From contig JAGPMN010000006.1 in the NCBI GenBank assembly GCA_018052825.1, forward strand, positions 1 through 52,068: DNA of 52,068 nucleotides, given 5' to 3'. The position numbers and the translations under genes are program-made. The notes under the pieces were generated by a model, which was not told where the DNA came from, searched no databases, and saw only the letters and a program-made list of their open reading frames with translations. Below, piece by piece: positions 16,626 through 25,738 of the stretch. Numbering within the stretch: position 1 is the first letter of the stretch; the number at the start of each line of letters is the position of its first letter. The stretch is from Methanothrix sp. (lineage in GTDB: Archaea > Halobacteriota > Methanosarcinia > Methanotrichales > Methanotrichaceae).

Positions 16626-16946
16626 TCACTCCATTTCTTCCTCCAATACAGCAAACGCCGCGGAAAATCCCGAACCCAGCCGAACGAGGCCGCCTATTGC
16701 TGCCGCCTCAAGCATCTCTTCTCTCGTGGCTCCAGCTGATATTGCTGCTTTCCTGTGAAATTTTACGCATGAGTCGCAGGGAATGGCCACAGCACATGCC
16801 AGTGCGATAAGTGCCTTTTCTTTCGATGACAGAGCACCGCTTTTCATGATCTCGCTTCTCAGGCTGGCGAAGGCGGAGTTGACGCCTCCGCCCAATGCCT
16901 CTCCAAACCGGACAGGCCTCGACCTCTCTTCAACCATATATAGCAA
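16626..16946 (-). CDS. Carboxymuconolactone decarboxylase/AhpD-like protein
   Basis: A 106-residue all-helical protein with the AhpD-type signature SSKEKALIALACAVAIPCDSCVKFHRKAA. The CxxC pair and the following histidine are intact, as in members that relay electrons to peroxiredoxins or act as small peroxidases. The downstream segment GATREEMLEAAAIGGLVRLGS is typical of the family. Stress defence is the likely role, in keeping with a strict anaerobe. Transcription converges with the flavoprotein gene with only 18 bases between them. Confidence 0.82.
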   Translation of the reverse strand: MLYMVEERSRPVRFGEALGGGVNSAFASLRSEIMKSGALSSKEKALIALACAVAIPCDSCVKFHRKAAISAGATREEMLEAAAIGGLVRLGSGFSAAFAVLEEEME

Positions 16947-17160
16947 GCCTCCTGTGAACTATACACCCCTGAAGGGCGGAGCTTCTCACCTCACTGCCAA
17001 GGCTTGCATCACAGGCTTGTGATGCAGAGGCTTTGGCTCTATGGGCGCAATGGGTTGTTCCAGCCGTGCGATAAGTATGTTCCTGGATGCATTGCAGTCT
17101 GGATCACATTGGATTATAAAAGTCAAAAAGATAATCTTCTCCGAGCATCTATTAGATCCT

Positions 17161-17865
17161 ATGAGATTCATCCATGCCATTACAATCGTTATTCTTGCAT
17201 TGATGCCATTTGCACAATGTCAGCATACTGCGGAAGAATGGTTTAACAAAGGGAATGATTTCTATGGCCAGGGCAAATATGACGAGGCCATCAATGCTTT
17301 TAACGAATCGATAAAGATCAATCCAAACCTCATGGGGACCTGGAACAATAAAGGCGCTGCCCTAGCTCGCCAGTACAGGTACGATGAGGCTATCAAAGCA
17401 CTGGATGAAGCCATCAGAATCGAGCCGAACTATGCTGGCGCATGGAATAATAAAGGCGCCGTTCTTACTAGCCAGGGTAATTACAATAAGGCCATCAAGT
17501 CTTTCGATGAGGCCATCAGGCTTAATACGAACTATTCCAAGGCCTGGAACAATAAAGGCATTGTTCTTGGCAAACAAGGTCTCTACGACGAGGCCATAAA
17601 AGCTTTAGATGAATCCATCTGGCTAAATCCTAACTATGCCGAATTTTGGAGCAACAAAGGCTTTTTCCTCGGCAAACAAGGCAGTTATGACGGTGCAATC
17701 ACGGCTTTAGACCAGGCGATCAAACTCAATCCCAGATATGTTAATGCCTGGAATAACAAAGGCCTCGTATTACAATCGCTCGGTCGAAGCATTGAAGCCA
17801 ATGATGCATTCTACAGAGCCAGAGAGCTCTGGAATGCGACTGCTCTCCGCGCTGAAGGGGAATAG
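17161..17865 (+). CDS. Exported TPR-repeat protein
   Basis: A 234-residue protein with a signal peptide (MRFIHAITIVILALMPFAQC) and then about six tandem 34-residue TPR units. Each contains a variant of AWNNKGxxLxxxGxYxxAIxxxDxAIxLxPNY. A cysteine at the predicted cleavage site allows a lipoprotein reading. I start at 17161 because the frame upstream encodes no sensible signal sequence. It is more regular than the TPR proteins at 40793-48608 and not a close copy of them. TPR solenoids bind peptides or partner proteins; none is evident here. Confidence 0.8.
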   Translation: MRFIHAITIVILALMPFAQCQHTAEEWFNKGNDFYGQGKYDEAINAFNESIKINPNLMGTWNNKGAALARQYRYDEAIKALDEAIRIEPNYAGAWNNKGAVLTSQGNYNKAIKSFDEAIRLNTNYSKAWNNKGIVLGKQGLYDEAIKALDESIWLNPNYAEFWSNKGFFLGKQGSYDGAITALDQAIKLNPRYVNAWNNKGLVLQSLGRSIEANDAFYRARELWNATALRAEGE

Positions 17866-18024
17866 TGCCTTGCTATCGCCATGGCCTTCCATGACAGCCA
17901 TCACACATGGAACCAGCTCCAATCCCCGAACAAGAAGGTATCTTGTATTTCCCGAGCATCCCATCAAGTACATATACTATATCAGATCCCGACATATCGC
18001 CAGACGATAGTCGAAGTAGGTAGC

Positions 18025-18399
18025 ATGGAAGATAAGATAGACCCAGAGATCAGGCGGGTGTTACTCAAGTTTGTCGTGCTGAAGACCATTAAAGATCGTC
18101 CTACACATGGCTATGAAATCATCCACCATATAAAGGAGATCACCGGAGGCCGATGGACGCCAAGCGCCGGTTCGATATACCCTATACTGGAGAGGCTGGA
18201 GACGAACGGGCACATCAAGAGCGAGGAGATCGAGCGCAAAAGAGTATACACAATCACACCTAAGGGAGTGAATGCGCTGGATCAGATGATTCAGAAGAAG
18301 ATGGATTTCATAAGGGAGACGGCTATAGTTATCAACAAAGTGACCGATGAAGATGCCGGGACGAAAAAAACCGATTGCCGGAGCCAGGAATTACAGTGA
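18025..18399 (+). CDS. PadR-family transcriptional regulator
   Basis: A 124-residue winged-helix protein of the PadR family. The core reads [20 protein letters not shown] followed by [18 protein letters not shown], with wing residues [11 protein letters not shown] and a short C-terminal dimerisation helix. PadR proteins usually repress a neighbouring efflux gene and release DNA on binding a toxic ligand. Here the gene runs directly into a DHA2-type exporter gene, which fits that model. A TATA-like CATATACTATATCAG at 17969-17983 lies about 42 bases upstream and could include its own operator. Confidence 0.85.
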   Translation: MEDKIDPEIRRVLLKFVVLKTIKDRPTHGYEIIHHIKEITGGRWTPSAGSIYPILERLETNGHIKSEEIERKRVYTITPKGVNALDQMIQKKMDFIRETAIVINKVTDEDAGTKKTDCRSQELQ

Positions 18400-18406
18400 G
18401 GTCCCG

Positions 18407-20236
18407 GTGGCTGTATGGAGGAATAAGAAAACGATACCGAAAGGCAACACTGCGGCTGAAAAAGGCGGTGATAAGAATAATGCAGATGAGGCTACGCCCA
18501 AAAGGGGCATCTCTTACAAATGGGTTGCGTTATCGAATGTGACTCTTGCTTCGTTAATGGGCACGATCAACGGCAGCATTATATTGATCTCGCTACCGGC
18601 CATATTCAAGGGCATTCAAATTGATCCCATGGCCCCGGACTCGTTTCAGTATTTACTGTGGATCCTTATGGGCTACGGACTGGTTACGGCGACACTCCTT
18701 TTGAGCATAGGCCGGCTATCAGATATTTATGGCCGGGTGAAGCTGTTCCAGATGGGCTTCCTGATCTTCACAATAGGCTCGATACTGCTGTACTTAACGC
18801 CTGGAACTGGCAATACTGCCGCTCTGGAACTGACCATCTTCAGGCTGATACAGGCGGTGGGAGGGGCATTCACCATGGCCAACGGCCCGGCCATCATCAC
18901 AGATTCTTTCCAGACTAACGAGAGGGGTAAGGCCCTTGGTATCAACATGGTCGCGGTCATGTCTGGCCAGTTCATAGGCCTCATCCTCGGAGGCATTTTA
19001 GCCGCCTACCACTGGCGCTATGTGTTCCTAGTCAGCGTGCCCTTTGCGATCATAGGGACGGCCTGGTCCTATTGGAAGCTTGAAGAGCTATCGATACCGG
19101 TGGCTAAGACGGGTATTGACTATATAGGCAACCTCGTCTTTATCGGCGGCCTCACATCGCTGCTCATAGGCATTACTTACGGGCTCATGCCGTACGGTAG
19201 CGATTCCATGGGCTGGGGTAACCCATGGGTGATTTCGACAGTCATCATCGGTATCGTACTGCTGATGGCCTTCCCGTTCATCGAAACTCGCGTGAAGTAC
19301 CCGATGTTCCGCATCGATTTATTCAAAATCAGGGCATTTGCGTACGCCAACCTTGCCAGCACGATATCAGCCATCGCAAGGGGCGGTGTCATGTTCATGC
19401 TGATCCTGCTTTTGCAAGGGATCTGGCTTCCCCTCCACGGTTATGCATATGCCGATACTCCATTCTGGGCTGGCATCTACATGCTGCCCATGACATTCGG
19501 CTTCGTCCTGATGGGGCCGATATCCGGCATGCTTTCGGATAATTACGGGCCTCGATGGATCGCCACCGGTGGCATGACGCTGGTCACATTGTGCTTCATC
19601 GGCCTAGCTACGCTCAACTTTGACTTTGAATACTGGCAGCTTGGCGTCCTCTTATTCCTCATGGGCTGCGGCAGCGGCATGTTCGCTTCGCCCAATAGCT
19701 CATCGATCATGAACTCCGTGCCTCCCCAGGATAGAGGTGTCGCTTCGGGTATGATGTCCACGTTGATGAACTCGGCGAATACGGCGAGCATGGCCATATT
19801 TTTCACCATTGTGATCGTCGGCATCCAGGACGCGTTTCCCGGTGCCGTCTCTAACTCACTGGCCGGCCTTGGCTCAGAACATATAGCACCGCTTGCAGCA
19901 ACACTCGGCTCCATCCCGCCAACCGGTGCGCTATTCTCGGCGTTCCTGGGATACAACCCGATGGATGCTATCCTCGGCTCCCTGCCACAGTCAATGCTCA
20001 GCACCATACCCCAAAACGTCGTTGCAATACTGGAGAGCCATGACTGGTTCCCGAGGACTCTGGCAGATGCATTCATGCCTTCGCTGCGGTTGTCGTTCAT
20101 CATAGGAGCTGTGCTCTCGGGCGTCTCTGCAGTTCTATCGGCAATGCGTGGCGAAAGATACCTGCATGAGAGCCATGGCAGCGGCGCCGGCGTAATAAAA
20201 ACCGCTCCCATGGTGCTGGAGAAGCAGAAGCTGTGA
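18407..20236 (+). CDS. MFS drug exporter, DHA2 (14-TM) family
   Basis: A membrane protein of about 609 residues with roughly 14 transmembrane helices. The MFS motif A appears as [20 protein letters not shown] and motif C as [18 protein letters not shown]-like sequence in helix 5. It belongs with EmrB/QacA-type proton-driven exporters. I place the start at GTG 18407, just after the PadR stop with AGG at 18399-18401; an ATG at 18347 inside padR is also possible. A large loop near residues 465-535 ([19 protein letters not shown] onward) is longer than usual. Regulation by the upstream PadR protein is likely. Confidence 0.85.
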   Translation: MAVWRNKKTIPKGNTAAEKGGDKNNADEATPKRGISYKWVALSNVTLASLMGTINGSIILISLPAIFKGIQIDPMAPDSFQYLLWILMGYGLVTATLLLSIGRLSDIYGRVKLFQMGFLIFTIGSILLYLTPGTGNTAALELTIFRLIQAVGGAFTMANGPAIITDSFQTNERGKALGINMVAVMSGQFIGLILGGILAAYHWRYVFLVSVPFAIIGTAWSYWKLEELSIPVAKTGIDYIGNLVFIGGLTSLLIGITYGLMPYGSDSMGWGNPWVISTVIIGIVLLMAFPFIETRVKYPMFRIDLFKIRAFAYANLASTISAIARGGVMFMLILLLQGIWLPLHGYAYADTPFWAGIYMLPMTFGFVLMGPISGMLSDNYGPRWIATGGMTLVTLCFIGLATLNFDFEYWQLGVLLFLMGCGSGMFASPNSSSIMNSVPPQDRGVASGMMSTLMNSANTASMAIFFTIVIVGIQDAFPGAVSNSLAGLGSEHIAPLAATLGSIPPTGALFSAFLGYNPMDAILGSLPQSMLSTIPQNVVAILESHDWFPRTLADAFMPSLRLSFIIGAVLSGVSAVLSAMRGERYLHESHGSGAGVIKTAPMVLEKQKL

Positions 20237-20273
20237 AGTGGACGAAAGGTTATGCATGAGAGCAAGCCGGTTA

Positions 20274-20723
20274 TTAGCGAACTATCAGGACGGGATGCCT
20301 CGAGTTTCGAACCACTTTTTCCGCCACGCTTCCCAACAGGAACTTTTCCAGGCCGGTTTTGCCGATGCTGCCCAATACTATTACATCTACCATTCTCTCT
20401 TCTGCAATCTTCAATATCTCGCTGGAGGGATTCCCCTCGACAACCATCCGTTTGCTCCTGATGCCGTACGCCTTTGCCAGCTCATCCACTTCAAGCGTTG
20501 CCTTTTCGCCAGCCTCCCTGATGCTTGTAAAAAAATTATCGATGACATTCGGGCTGGCTCCTCCAAATGGCGGAATGAGAGCTGCAGAAGACACATAGCC
20601 GATATCTACAACATAGACGATAATGGCCTGTCCGCCAGAGAGCCTGGCAAGCTCGATGCCGGCCTTTGCCGCCTTCTTGCTATAAATTGACCCATCGGTT
20701 GCAATAAGAATGCGCTCAAACAC
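20274..20723 (-). CDS. Universal stress protein, UspA family
   Basis: A 149-residue UspA-fold protein. The start FERILIATDGSIYSKKAA and the ATP-binding tail VLGSIGKTGLEKFLLGSVAEKVV (GxxGx9GS pattern) are both intact, so it should bind ATP as a dimer. The start codon is GTG at 20723 without a Shine-Dalgarno site. That codon lies in one arm of an inverted repeat (20715-20745). It sits between two exporter genes and points toward the first, ending 37 bases from it. Confidence 0.88.
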   Translation of the reverse strand: MFERILIATDGSIYSKKAAKAGIELARLSGGQAIIVYVVDIGYVSSAALIPPFGGASPNVIDNFFTSIREAGEKATLEVDELAKAYGIRSKRMVVEGNPSSEILKIAEERMVDVIVLGSIGKTGLEKFLLGSVAEKVVRNSRHPVLIVR

Positions 20724-20745
20724 AGTTTATTTTTTGCTGTTTGAG
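20715..20745 (-). promoter_or_regulatory. Hairpin over the start codon of the stress-protein gene
   Basis: CTCAAACACAG at 20715-20725 faces CTGTTTGAG at 20737-20745. On the minus-strand transcript these arms can pair over seven base pairs plus two more across a 2-base bulge, around an A-rich loop of about 11 bases. The GTG start lies in the 3' arm. The element could be a protein operator or an RNA structure that hides the start; the sequence alone cannot decide. Confidence 0.4.
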
Positions 20746-20771
20746 ATGATAATTATTTTGGTTATTGAGCG

Positions 20772-20921
20772 ATGAATTGGAGTGGACCCGCCGAGGTTTG
20801 GCGAGACGAACTGGCCCAGAATCGCAAAAGAGCATTCAGAGACAATGGCAACAGATACAAGTACGTGGTCAGAGTTGATGATCTGGAGAGATCGCCGGGC
20901 TGGGTTCATGCTGAAAAATGA
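20772..20921 (+). CDS. Possible small protein (49 aa)
   Basis: A 49-codon frame starts at ATG 20772 and ends 52 bases before the preferred start of the next exporter. The predicted peptide is strongly charged (WRDELAQNRKRAFRDNGNRY, then a VVRVDDLE stretch) with no membrane segment or known domain. No good ribosome site precedes it. It may be a leader ORF of the exporter or chance; the coding call is weak. Confidence 0.25.
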   Translation: MNWSGPAEVWRDELAQNRKRAFRDNGNRYKYVVRVDDLERSPGWVHAEK

Positions 20922-20973
20922 TATTGTAAATATAAAATGAATGGTGAAGCTTGTCATAAAGGGAGAAAGCCGG

Positions 20974-22440
20974 ATGGTATGCCATTTTCAAGCCAATAAG
21001 ATAAATGAGACGGGCGATATCTATGCCCGGCGCTATGCAATTCTCGCTGCCGTTATGCTGGGAAGCATCATGGGCCCTCTTGACGCCAGCATAGTCAATA
21101 TAATTCTTCCTACGATCACTCAATTCTTCGGCACAGACATAGCCACAGCCCAGTGGGTTCCAATGGTATACCTACTGACCATTAGCAGCCTCCTCCTGTT
21201 ATACGGTCGTCTGGGAGATATTCTGGGATACAAAAAGATATACCTATGCGGTATTGCCGGTTTTACCGTTGCCTCTGCTCTATGCACCCTCTCCCCCACT
21301 ATCTACTGGCTTATTCTGTTTCGAGCCATCCAGGGACTTGCTGCTGGAATGATGATGTCGATGCCATTCGCCCTCATAACTGCGTCCTTCCCTCCGGCAG
21401 AACGGGGCAAGGCCCTGGGCATAAATGCAATAAGCGTCTCAGCAGGCCTGGCCATAGGCCCAACTCTCGGCGGGCTTATCGCCTCTCTATCAAGCTGGCG
21501 ATACTGCTTCCTGATTAACATGCCGATTGGCATTATAGGGTTCCTGTACGCTAATTATATTATCCCTCAGTTGAAAGGGCAGCCTGGCAAAATAGATATG
21601 TCGGGGGCGATAATCGGTTTTATTTCATTATTTTTCTTTCTTCTTTCGGTCAACAGCTTCCAAAATTTAGGCTCGTATCGGATATCTTTTATTATGCTAT
21701 CAATTGCAGTTCTGGCCGGCATCAGCTTTCTGGTGATGGAGAGTAAGAATACGGATCCGCTGGTCGACCTGGATCTTTTCCGAAATGCAACTTTTTCCTT
21801 TGCAAATGCCAGTGCTCTTCTAAATTTCATGTCTCAATATGTGATGGTTTTCCTTACACCCTTCTACTTGCAAAGACTGCTACTCTACGCTCCGAATGAG
21901 GTGGGTATGGTCATGAGCGCATTTCCGCTGGCGGTTATGGCGGTCGCCCCTCTGAGTGGTTTTCTCTCTGACCGGATAGGCACACGGACTCTGGCATGCC
22001 TGGGCGCTGCAATATGCGCTCTCTCCCTGTTTCTTATGAGCCTATTGCCGGCTTCTGTCGCATCTTCTGATGTTGTCTGGAGGCTGGCTCTCTTCGGCCT
22101 GGGCACAGGCATATTTCAATCTCCAAATAACAGCGCTGTGATGGGGTGCGCGCCGAGATCTCAGCTCGGCATAGCTTCAGGGATACTGGCGACAGTGCGA
22201 AATATTGGCATGGCGCTGGGGATTGCCATCGGCGGCGCTGTCCTGTATGCTTATGTTCCCTTTGAGGTACTTCAGGATGCGGTCATCGGGGGCCCGGACG
22301 CCACAGCATTTCTATCAGGATTGAAATATGCTTATATATCGGGTGGGATACTAACCGGCCTCGCTGCCGTCACATCTCTTATCAGAGGCGACGAAGAGGG
22401 GGAGAATCCTGTGCAAAAAAACACACGAGCTGCCCGCTGA
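20974..22440 (+). CDS. MFS drug exporter, DHA2 family (second copy)
   Basis: A 488-residue protein with about 14 transmembrane helices. Motif A is LLLYGRLGDILGYKKIYLCG and the helix 5 motif C region is INAISVSAGLAIGPTLGGLIA, typical of the EmrB/QacA branch. The N-terminal helix has LGSIMGPLDASIVNIILPTI, including the Asp of motif D1 seen in 14-TM exporters. GGGAG at 20961-20965 lies 8 bases before the ATG at 20974, so I prefer it to the ATG at 20941. It is only distantly similar to the exporter at 18407 and has no adjacent regulator of its own. Confidence 0.87.
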   Translation: MVCHFQANKINETGDIYARRYAILAAVMLGSIMGPLDASIVNIILPTITQFFGTDIATAQWVPMVYLLTISSLLLLYGRLGDILGYKKIYLCGIAGFTVASALCTLSPTIYWLILFRAIQGLAAGMMMSMPFALITASFPPAERGKALGINAISVSAGLAIGPTLGGLIASLSSWRYCFLINMPIGIIGFLYANYIIPQLKGQPGKIDMSGAIIGFISLFFFLLSVNSFQNLGSYRISFIMLSIAVLAGISFLVMESKNTDPLVDLDLFRNATFSFANASALLNFMSQYVMVFLTPFYLQRLLLYAPNEVGMVMSAFPLAVMAVAPLSGFLSDRIGTRTLACLGAAICALSLFLMSLLPASVASSDVVWRLALFGLGTGIFQSPNNSAVMGCAPRSQLGIASGILATVRNIGMALGIAIGGAVLYAYVPFEVLQDAVIGGPDATAFLSGLKYAYISGGILTGLAAVTSLIRGDEEGENPVQKNTRAAR

Positions 22441-22457
22441 GAGAATGTTTCTGCTCT

Positions 22458-22601
22458 TCAATTATTGGGGGGAACGAGAGGCGAAACCGCGTCGTGACAG
22501 GGTCCTGAACCCTGCGCAGTCCACGGTTCGACGAAAACCCCACCGCCCACGAAGTTGGGCAGTATGCCCTGGATGCGCATTCCGATAAAATCTCCGATCA
22601 T
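22458..22601 (-). CDS. Small protein (47 aa) downstream of an exported protein
   Basis: A 47-codon frame starts two bases after the stop of the gene at 22604-22924, so translation could be coupled. The peptide is rich in Gly, Pro and Val (segment ILPNFVGGGVFVEPWTAQGS, then a single Cys) and ends SPLVPPNN. It has no signal peptide or domain that I recognise. Its reading frame explains this otherwise empty stretch better than any RNA does. It may be real or the residue of a longer gene. Confidence 0.35.
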   Translation of the reverse strand: MIGDFIGMRIQGILPNFVGGGVFVEPWTAQGSGPCHDAVSPLVPPNN

Positions 22602-22603
22602 GT

Positions 22604-22924
22604 TCAGTCAATCGAGCAGAGGCCGGGGGCCGGGCAGTTGGGCGTGAGCTTATAGACGCTGCCGCCTAAATTGACAGCCACATGGCCGCCGTCCGGCTTT
22701 GCATCGAAGTTATGGGTTGCCAGATAGAAGGCCAGCTCCTCCGCATTCATGCGGGCATCTTCGAAGGCGGATATTGTGGACCTCAAATCGGATATCGATG
22801 CATTCGACGCGCTGACAGCCGGGACGGCCAGCACGATCTCAAGCGATACAATGCATATTGCGCTTAATTCCTTCCAGGCCATAGCTGCATATGAGCGCTT
22901 CGGGCTTATCATAGCGTACGACAT
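22604..22924 (-). CDS. Hypothetical exported small protein
   Basis: A 106-residue protein, or 92 residues if the ATG at 22882 is used. That second methionine opens a typical signal peptide, MAWKELSAICIVSLEIVLAV ending in a VSA cleavage site. The mature part starts with a helical segment (ISDLRSTISAFEDARMNAEE) and ends with a small strand-rich part and two cysteines near the C-terminus (NCPAPGLC). The gene begins 7 bases after the nreA stop, so the two are probably cotranscribed. No family is recognised. Confidence 0.5.
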   Translation of the reverse strand: MSYAMISPKRSYAAMAWKELSAICIVSLEIVLAVPAVSASNASISDLRSTISAFEDARMNAEELAFYLATHNFDAKPDGGHVAVNLGGSVYKLTPNCPAPGLCSID

Positions 22925-22931
22925 ATCCCTG

Positions 22932-24107
22932 TTAAAACTCCAGCAGGCTTCTCTGCACCGGCCTATACAGAAGCCGCGCCCCCCCTCGCCACTCTCCTGC
23001 AGGCGTCGTGATCCTGCCCTCCATCTCAGCCACCGCCCCGGCCAGAGTTGAGAAGCGCCGGGGAGCGGAGTTCATGGCCTTCCTCGCCACCTCTCGCACC
23101 ACCCACACCCCCAGCGGCGCCCAGTAGGCAGGAGAGATCTCCCGCACAGCCAGCACTGCAGCCTGCCGGCCCAACCTCGCCAGCCCCTCCAGCGCCGCCA
23201 GCCTGGCGGCATAGTAGCCGCCTGCCAGCGAGCTGTAGCCCCTCTTTGGCCTCGAATCCTCCGAGTCCCCGCCGATGAATCCCTCCCCGGACCAGACAGA
23301 CTGCGCCATCCAGATCTCCACCAGCTCGTATGCATAGGGCCTCGGCAGGAGCAGGATCTCGAAGTGGTTTCCAAGGCCCTGCCCCGAATAAAGATAGTAA
23401 TCGTTCACCAGCGGCAGTTCCAGTATGCGCTCCTTGAGCTGTCCGCCTATCATGTCGTCCGATGCTGTGATCGACCAGCGGGTGGGAACAAGCCGCCTCT
23501 TTCTGCCCAAAAGCCCCATTGAGAGCAGGCGGGAGATGTGATCGGCCGATATGCCTGAGGAGTACAGCTCGGCCACTGCCTCCGCCGCCCCGGCATCCCT
23601 GTCCTCAGCCAGCTGATCCACCCTGCGGGGTATGACCGGATTGGTTGTGATCTGCACGGCCTTCAGCTCAGCCGATGGCCCGGATGGGGAGAGGACTCCG
23701 TCAAAATGCATGCGGCTTTTGGGAGGCCTCTCGAACATCACCTCCGCCCCCACTGGCCCCTCAGAGAGGGCGATCTGCCGGCAGGCCTCCAGCAGCCTTC
23801 CCCCGGCCGCCGCATCAGCCTCCTTCACAGAGAGGCGGGCAGCCGAGCGGACCAGACCGGCACGCGAGGCTATGATCTCTCCTATGTCCATGCCGAGAGA
23901 GGGATGGACGGGAGCGCCGCCGGCCGGCAGCATGGGCCCGGCTGCCACAAGCGGATAGCCGTGCCTGCCCACAAAGACCTCCGGAGGCGACAGCCCCTCC
24001 AGGCTCCTGCCTATGCGGGGAAGGGCCGCAGCCTCCTCCAGCCGGCGGAGAATGGGGCAGACAGGCCGGCCGCACAGCCCCCGGCCCTTGCATTTGACAC
24101 ATCTCAT
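22932..24107 (-). CDS. nreA: DNA repair protein NreA
   Basis: A 391-residue archaeal Nre-family protein. It opens with a zinc-binding segment, CVKCKGRGLCGRPVCPIL. The body contains the conserved GRHGYPLVAAGPMLP region and a YYAARLAALEGL segment. It ends in QRSLLEF, a PIP-box-like tail of the kind through which Nre proteins bind PCNA. Genetic work in Haloferax links Nre proteins to mitomycin C resistance. I start at ATG 24107, with ATG 24113 as the alternative, since the conserved zinc segment begins there; the open frame upstream overlaps hisI and is not plausible. It is divergent from hisI. Confidence 0.88.
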   Translation of the reverse strand: MRCVKCKGRGLCGRPVCPILRRLEEAAALPRIGRSLEGLSPPEVFVGRHGYPLVAAGPMLPAGGAPVHPSLGMDIGEIIASRAGLVRSAARLSVKEADAAAGGRLLEACRQIALSEGPVGAEVMFERPPKSRMHFDGVLSPSGPSAELKAVQITTNPVIPRRVDQLAEDRDAGAAEAVAELYSSGISADHISRLLSMGLLGRKRRLVPTRWSITASDDMIGGQLKERILELPLVNDYYLYSGQGLGNHFEILLLPRPYAYELVEIWMAQSVWSGEGFIGGDSEDSRPKRGYSSLAGGYYAARLAALEGLARLGRQAAVLAVREISPAYWAPLGVWVVREVARKAMNSAPRRFSTLAGAVAEMEGRITTPAGEWRGGARLLYRPVQRSLLEF

Positions 24108-24155
24108 CAACATCGTAGCAAGTAGCTTATAGGATATATTCGCTATTACCCGCAG

Positions 24156-24524
24156 ATGATCGACCTTTTTCCGAAAGGAGGGGGGGCGGAGGTGCTCATC
24201 CCGGCCATCGCCCAGGACGCCAGAAGCGGTGAGGTGCTCATGCTGGCCTATATGAACGAAGAGGCCCTGAAGAAGACCAGGGAGACGGGCCGGGCCCACT
24301 ACTGGTCGCGCTCGCGAAAGAAGCTATGGCTGAAGGGAGAGTCCTCCGGTCACTTTCAAAGGGTCAAAGAGATCAGAATCGACTGCGACCAGGATGCAGT
24401 GCTTCTTCTCATCGAGCAGGAGGGAGGGGCATGCCACACCGGCTACAGGTCATGCTTCTATCGCACCATTGAGGGCGACGTCGTCGGCGAGAAGGTCTTC
24501 GACCCCGGAGACGTCTACAAATGA
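24156..24524 (+). CDS. hisI: Phosphoribosyl-AMP cyclohydrolase HisI
   Basis: A 122-residue enzyme of histidine biosynthesis that opens the adenine ring of phosphoribosyl-AMP. Hallmarks are [38 protein letters not shown], the metal-binding segment [16 protein letters not shown] and [11 protein letters not shown], which holds the zinc-binding cysteines. It is the stand-alone archaeal form without a HisE domain. No other his genes are nearby. Its last bases overlap the next gene by four (ATGA), so the radical SAM protein is translated with it. Confidence 0.93.
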   Translation: MIDLFPKGGGAEVLIPAIAQDARSGEVLMLAYMNEEALKKTRETGRAHYWSRSRKKLWLKGESSGHFQRVKEIRIDCDQDAVLLLIEQEGGACHTGYRSCFYRTIEGDVVGEKVFDPGDVYK

Positions 24525-25618
24525 GCGAACGGTACCAGCTCTACAGCAGCCCCCTGCTCAGGGCATCTGCCGAGGTTGTGCAGCACCGTGTGAGGATCGG
24601 TGCCTCAGGCCTTCTGGCGTGCCTGCCCCCCATTCGCTCCGCCCTGCAGATGTTCGACTGCCAGATGCCTGCCTATTTCGACTCGAAGAGGCTGTGCCTC
24701 TCCACCTGGATTCCTCCCGTGCCCAGCCTGGCCTTTGACAGGCTGGCACAAAGCCGCGTTCGCGGTCTCTTAGGCCTGCGCACCCCGGACCAGGTCACGA
24801 TCTCCATCACAGAGGAGTGCCCCAACCACTGCTCCCACTGCGCACTGCCGAACTCCGGAAGGAAGCTCCGCCTCTCCCCCCAGACGGTTAAAGACATCAT
24901 CGGCCAGGTCCTGGACATGGGTGCCACCCTGGTCATATTCGACGGGGGCGAGCCGGCGCTCTACCCCGGACTGCCGGAGCTGGTGGCATCCGTGGGCGAG
25001 AGGGCGGTCGCCACTCTGTTCACCTCAGGCGCGGGCTTTACAGCAGAGCTCGCCCGGCAACTGAAGGAGGCGGGGCTTTACGCAGTGAACGTGAGCCTGG
25101 ACAGCCCTCTTCCAGAAGAGCATGATGCCATGCGCGGCAGAAAGGGGGTATTTGGGGAGGCCATGCAGGCAGCCCGGCTGGCCCGGCAGGCCGGCCTTCT
25201 GGTAGACATCTATGTGGTCCTGCGCAGGGAGAACATTGTCCATCTACAGCGCTTTCACGAACTGGCTGCGCAGGCGGGCGCGCACGAGCTGACCCTCTTT
25301 GAGGTGGTCGCCACCGGCCGCTGGTCTGAGAGAGAGGGCATCGCCCTCCGGCCGGAGGATCACCGCCTGCTGGACGGCTTTGTGATGGATGCAGGCACGC
25401 GCCCGCCTCGCATCTTCTCAGTTCCTGAGGCATACCGCCACTTCGGCTGCTTTGCCGCCACCAGCTGGATGCATATCTCCCCGGGGGGCGACGTCTATCC
25501 CTGCTCCTGCTATCCGCAGTCCTGGGGAAGCATATTCGACAGGCCCATCCGCGAGATCTGGCGAGAGATGAGAGCATTTCCCTTCAAAAAAAGCAAAATA
25601 TGCCCCATGCGAAAATAA
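24521..25618 (+). CDS. Radical SAM protein with C-terminal cysteine region
   Basis: A 365-residue radical SAM protein. The 4Fe-4S motif C100-PNH-C104-SH-C107 follows ITEE, and the GGEP motif is FDGGEPALY. The C-terminal part has a SPASM-like pattern of Cys residues (CFAATSW, YPCSCYP, ICPMRK), but the protein stops right after ICPMRK where relatives often continue, so the last cluster may be incomplete. SPASM-type enzymes modify peptides or build cofactors such as heme d1 and PQQ. The ATGA overlap with hisI is notable because no histidine step needs such an enzyme. The substrate is unknown. Confidence 0.82.
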   Translation: MSERYQLYSSPLLRASAEVVQHRVRIGASGLLACLPPIRSALQMFDCQMPAYFDSKRLCLSTWIPPVPSLAFDRLAQSRVRGLLGLRTPDQVTISITEECPNHCSHCALPNSGRKLRLSPQTVKDIIGQVLDMGATLVIFDGGEPALYPGLPELVASVGERAVATLFTSGAGFTAELARQLKEAGLYAVNVSLDSPLPEEHDAMRGRKGVFGEAMQAARLARQAGLLVDIYVVLRRENIVHLQRFHELAAQAGAHELTLFEVVATGRWSEREGIALRPEDHRLLDGFVMDAGTRPPRIFSVPEAYRHFGCFAATSWMHISPGGDVYPCSCYPQSWGSIFDRPIREIWREMRAFPFKKSKICPMRK

Positions 25619-25686
25619 GGCGTTTTTATCCCTGATTTGGGCAATATTGTCCATAGATGCGGAGCCTAAATGGCCCGAAAAATCAA

Positions 25687-25728
25687 AATAGATCTTTATA
25701 GCACACTCCAATCAATAGATCTATATAG
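25687..25728 (+). promoter_or_regulatory. 15-bp direct repeat in the promoter of the CBS regulator
   Basis: AATAGATCTTTATAG at 25687-25701 is repeated with one change at 25714-25728 (AATAGATCTATATAG), 27 bases from start to start. Each copy contains a TATA-like core and an AGATCT palindrome. The second copy ends 10 bases before the ATG at 25739. I infer either paired operator sites for a repressor, perhaps the winged-helix protein encoded just downstream, or two overlapping TATA boxes. Confidence 0.45.
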
Positions 25729-25738
25729 GACATTAATC

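Noticed and set aside
16640-17022. Plus-strand frames opposite the AhpD-like gene
   Set aside because: The minus-strand AhpD-like protein has the intact CxxC signature. The opposing frames have low-complexity, Pro/Ser-rich sequence typical of shadows.
22480-22560. Structured RNA suggested by GGGTCCTGAACCC and nearby GC-rich repeats
   Set aside because: The stretch is explained better by a 47-codon minus-strand frame, and no tRNA, riboswitch or guide RNA pattern fits.
24108-24299. Longer N-terminus for NreA
   Set aside because: The extension is antisense to hisI and carries no conserved residues. The zinc segment that opens NreA begins at 24107.
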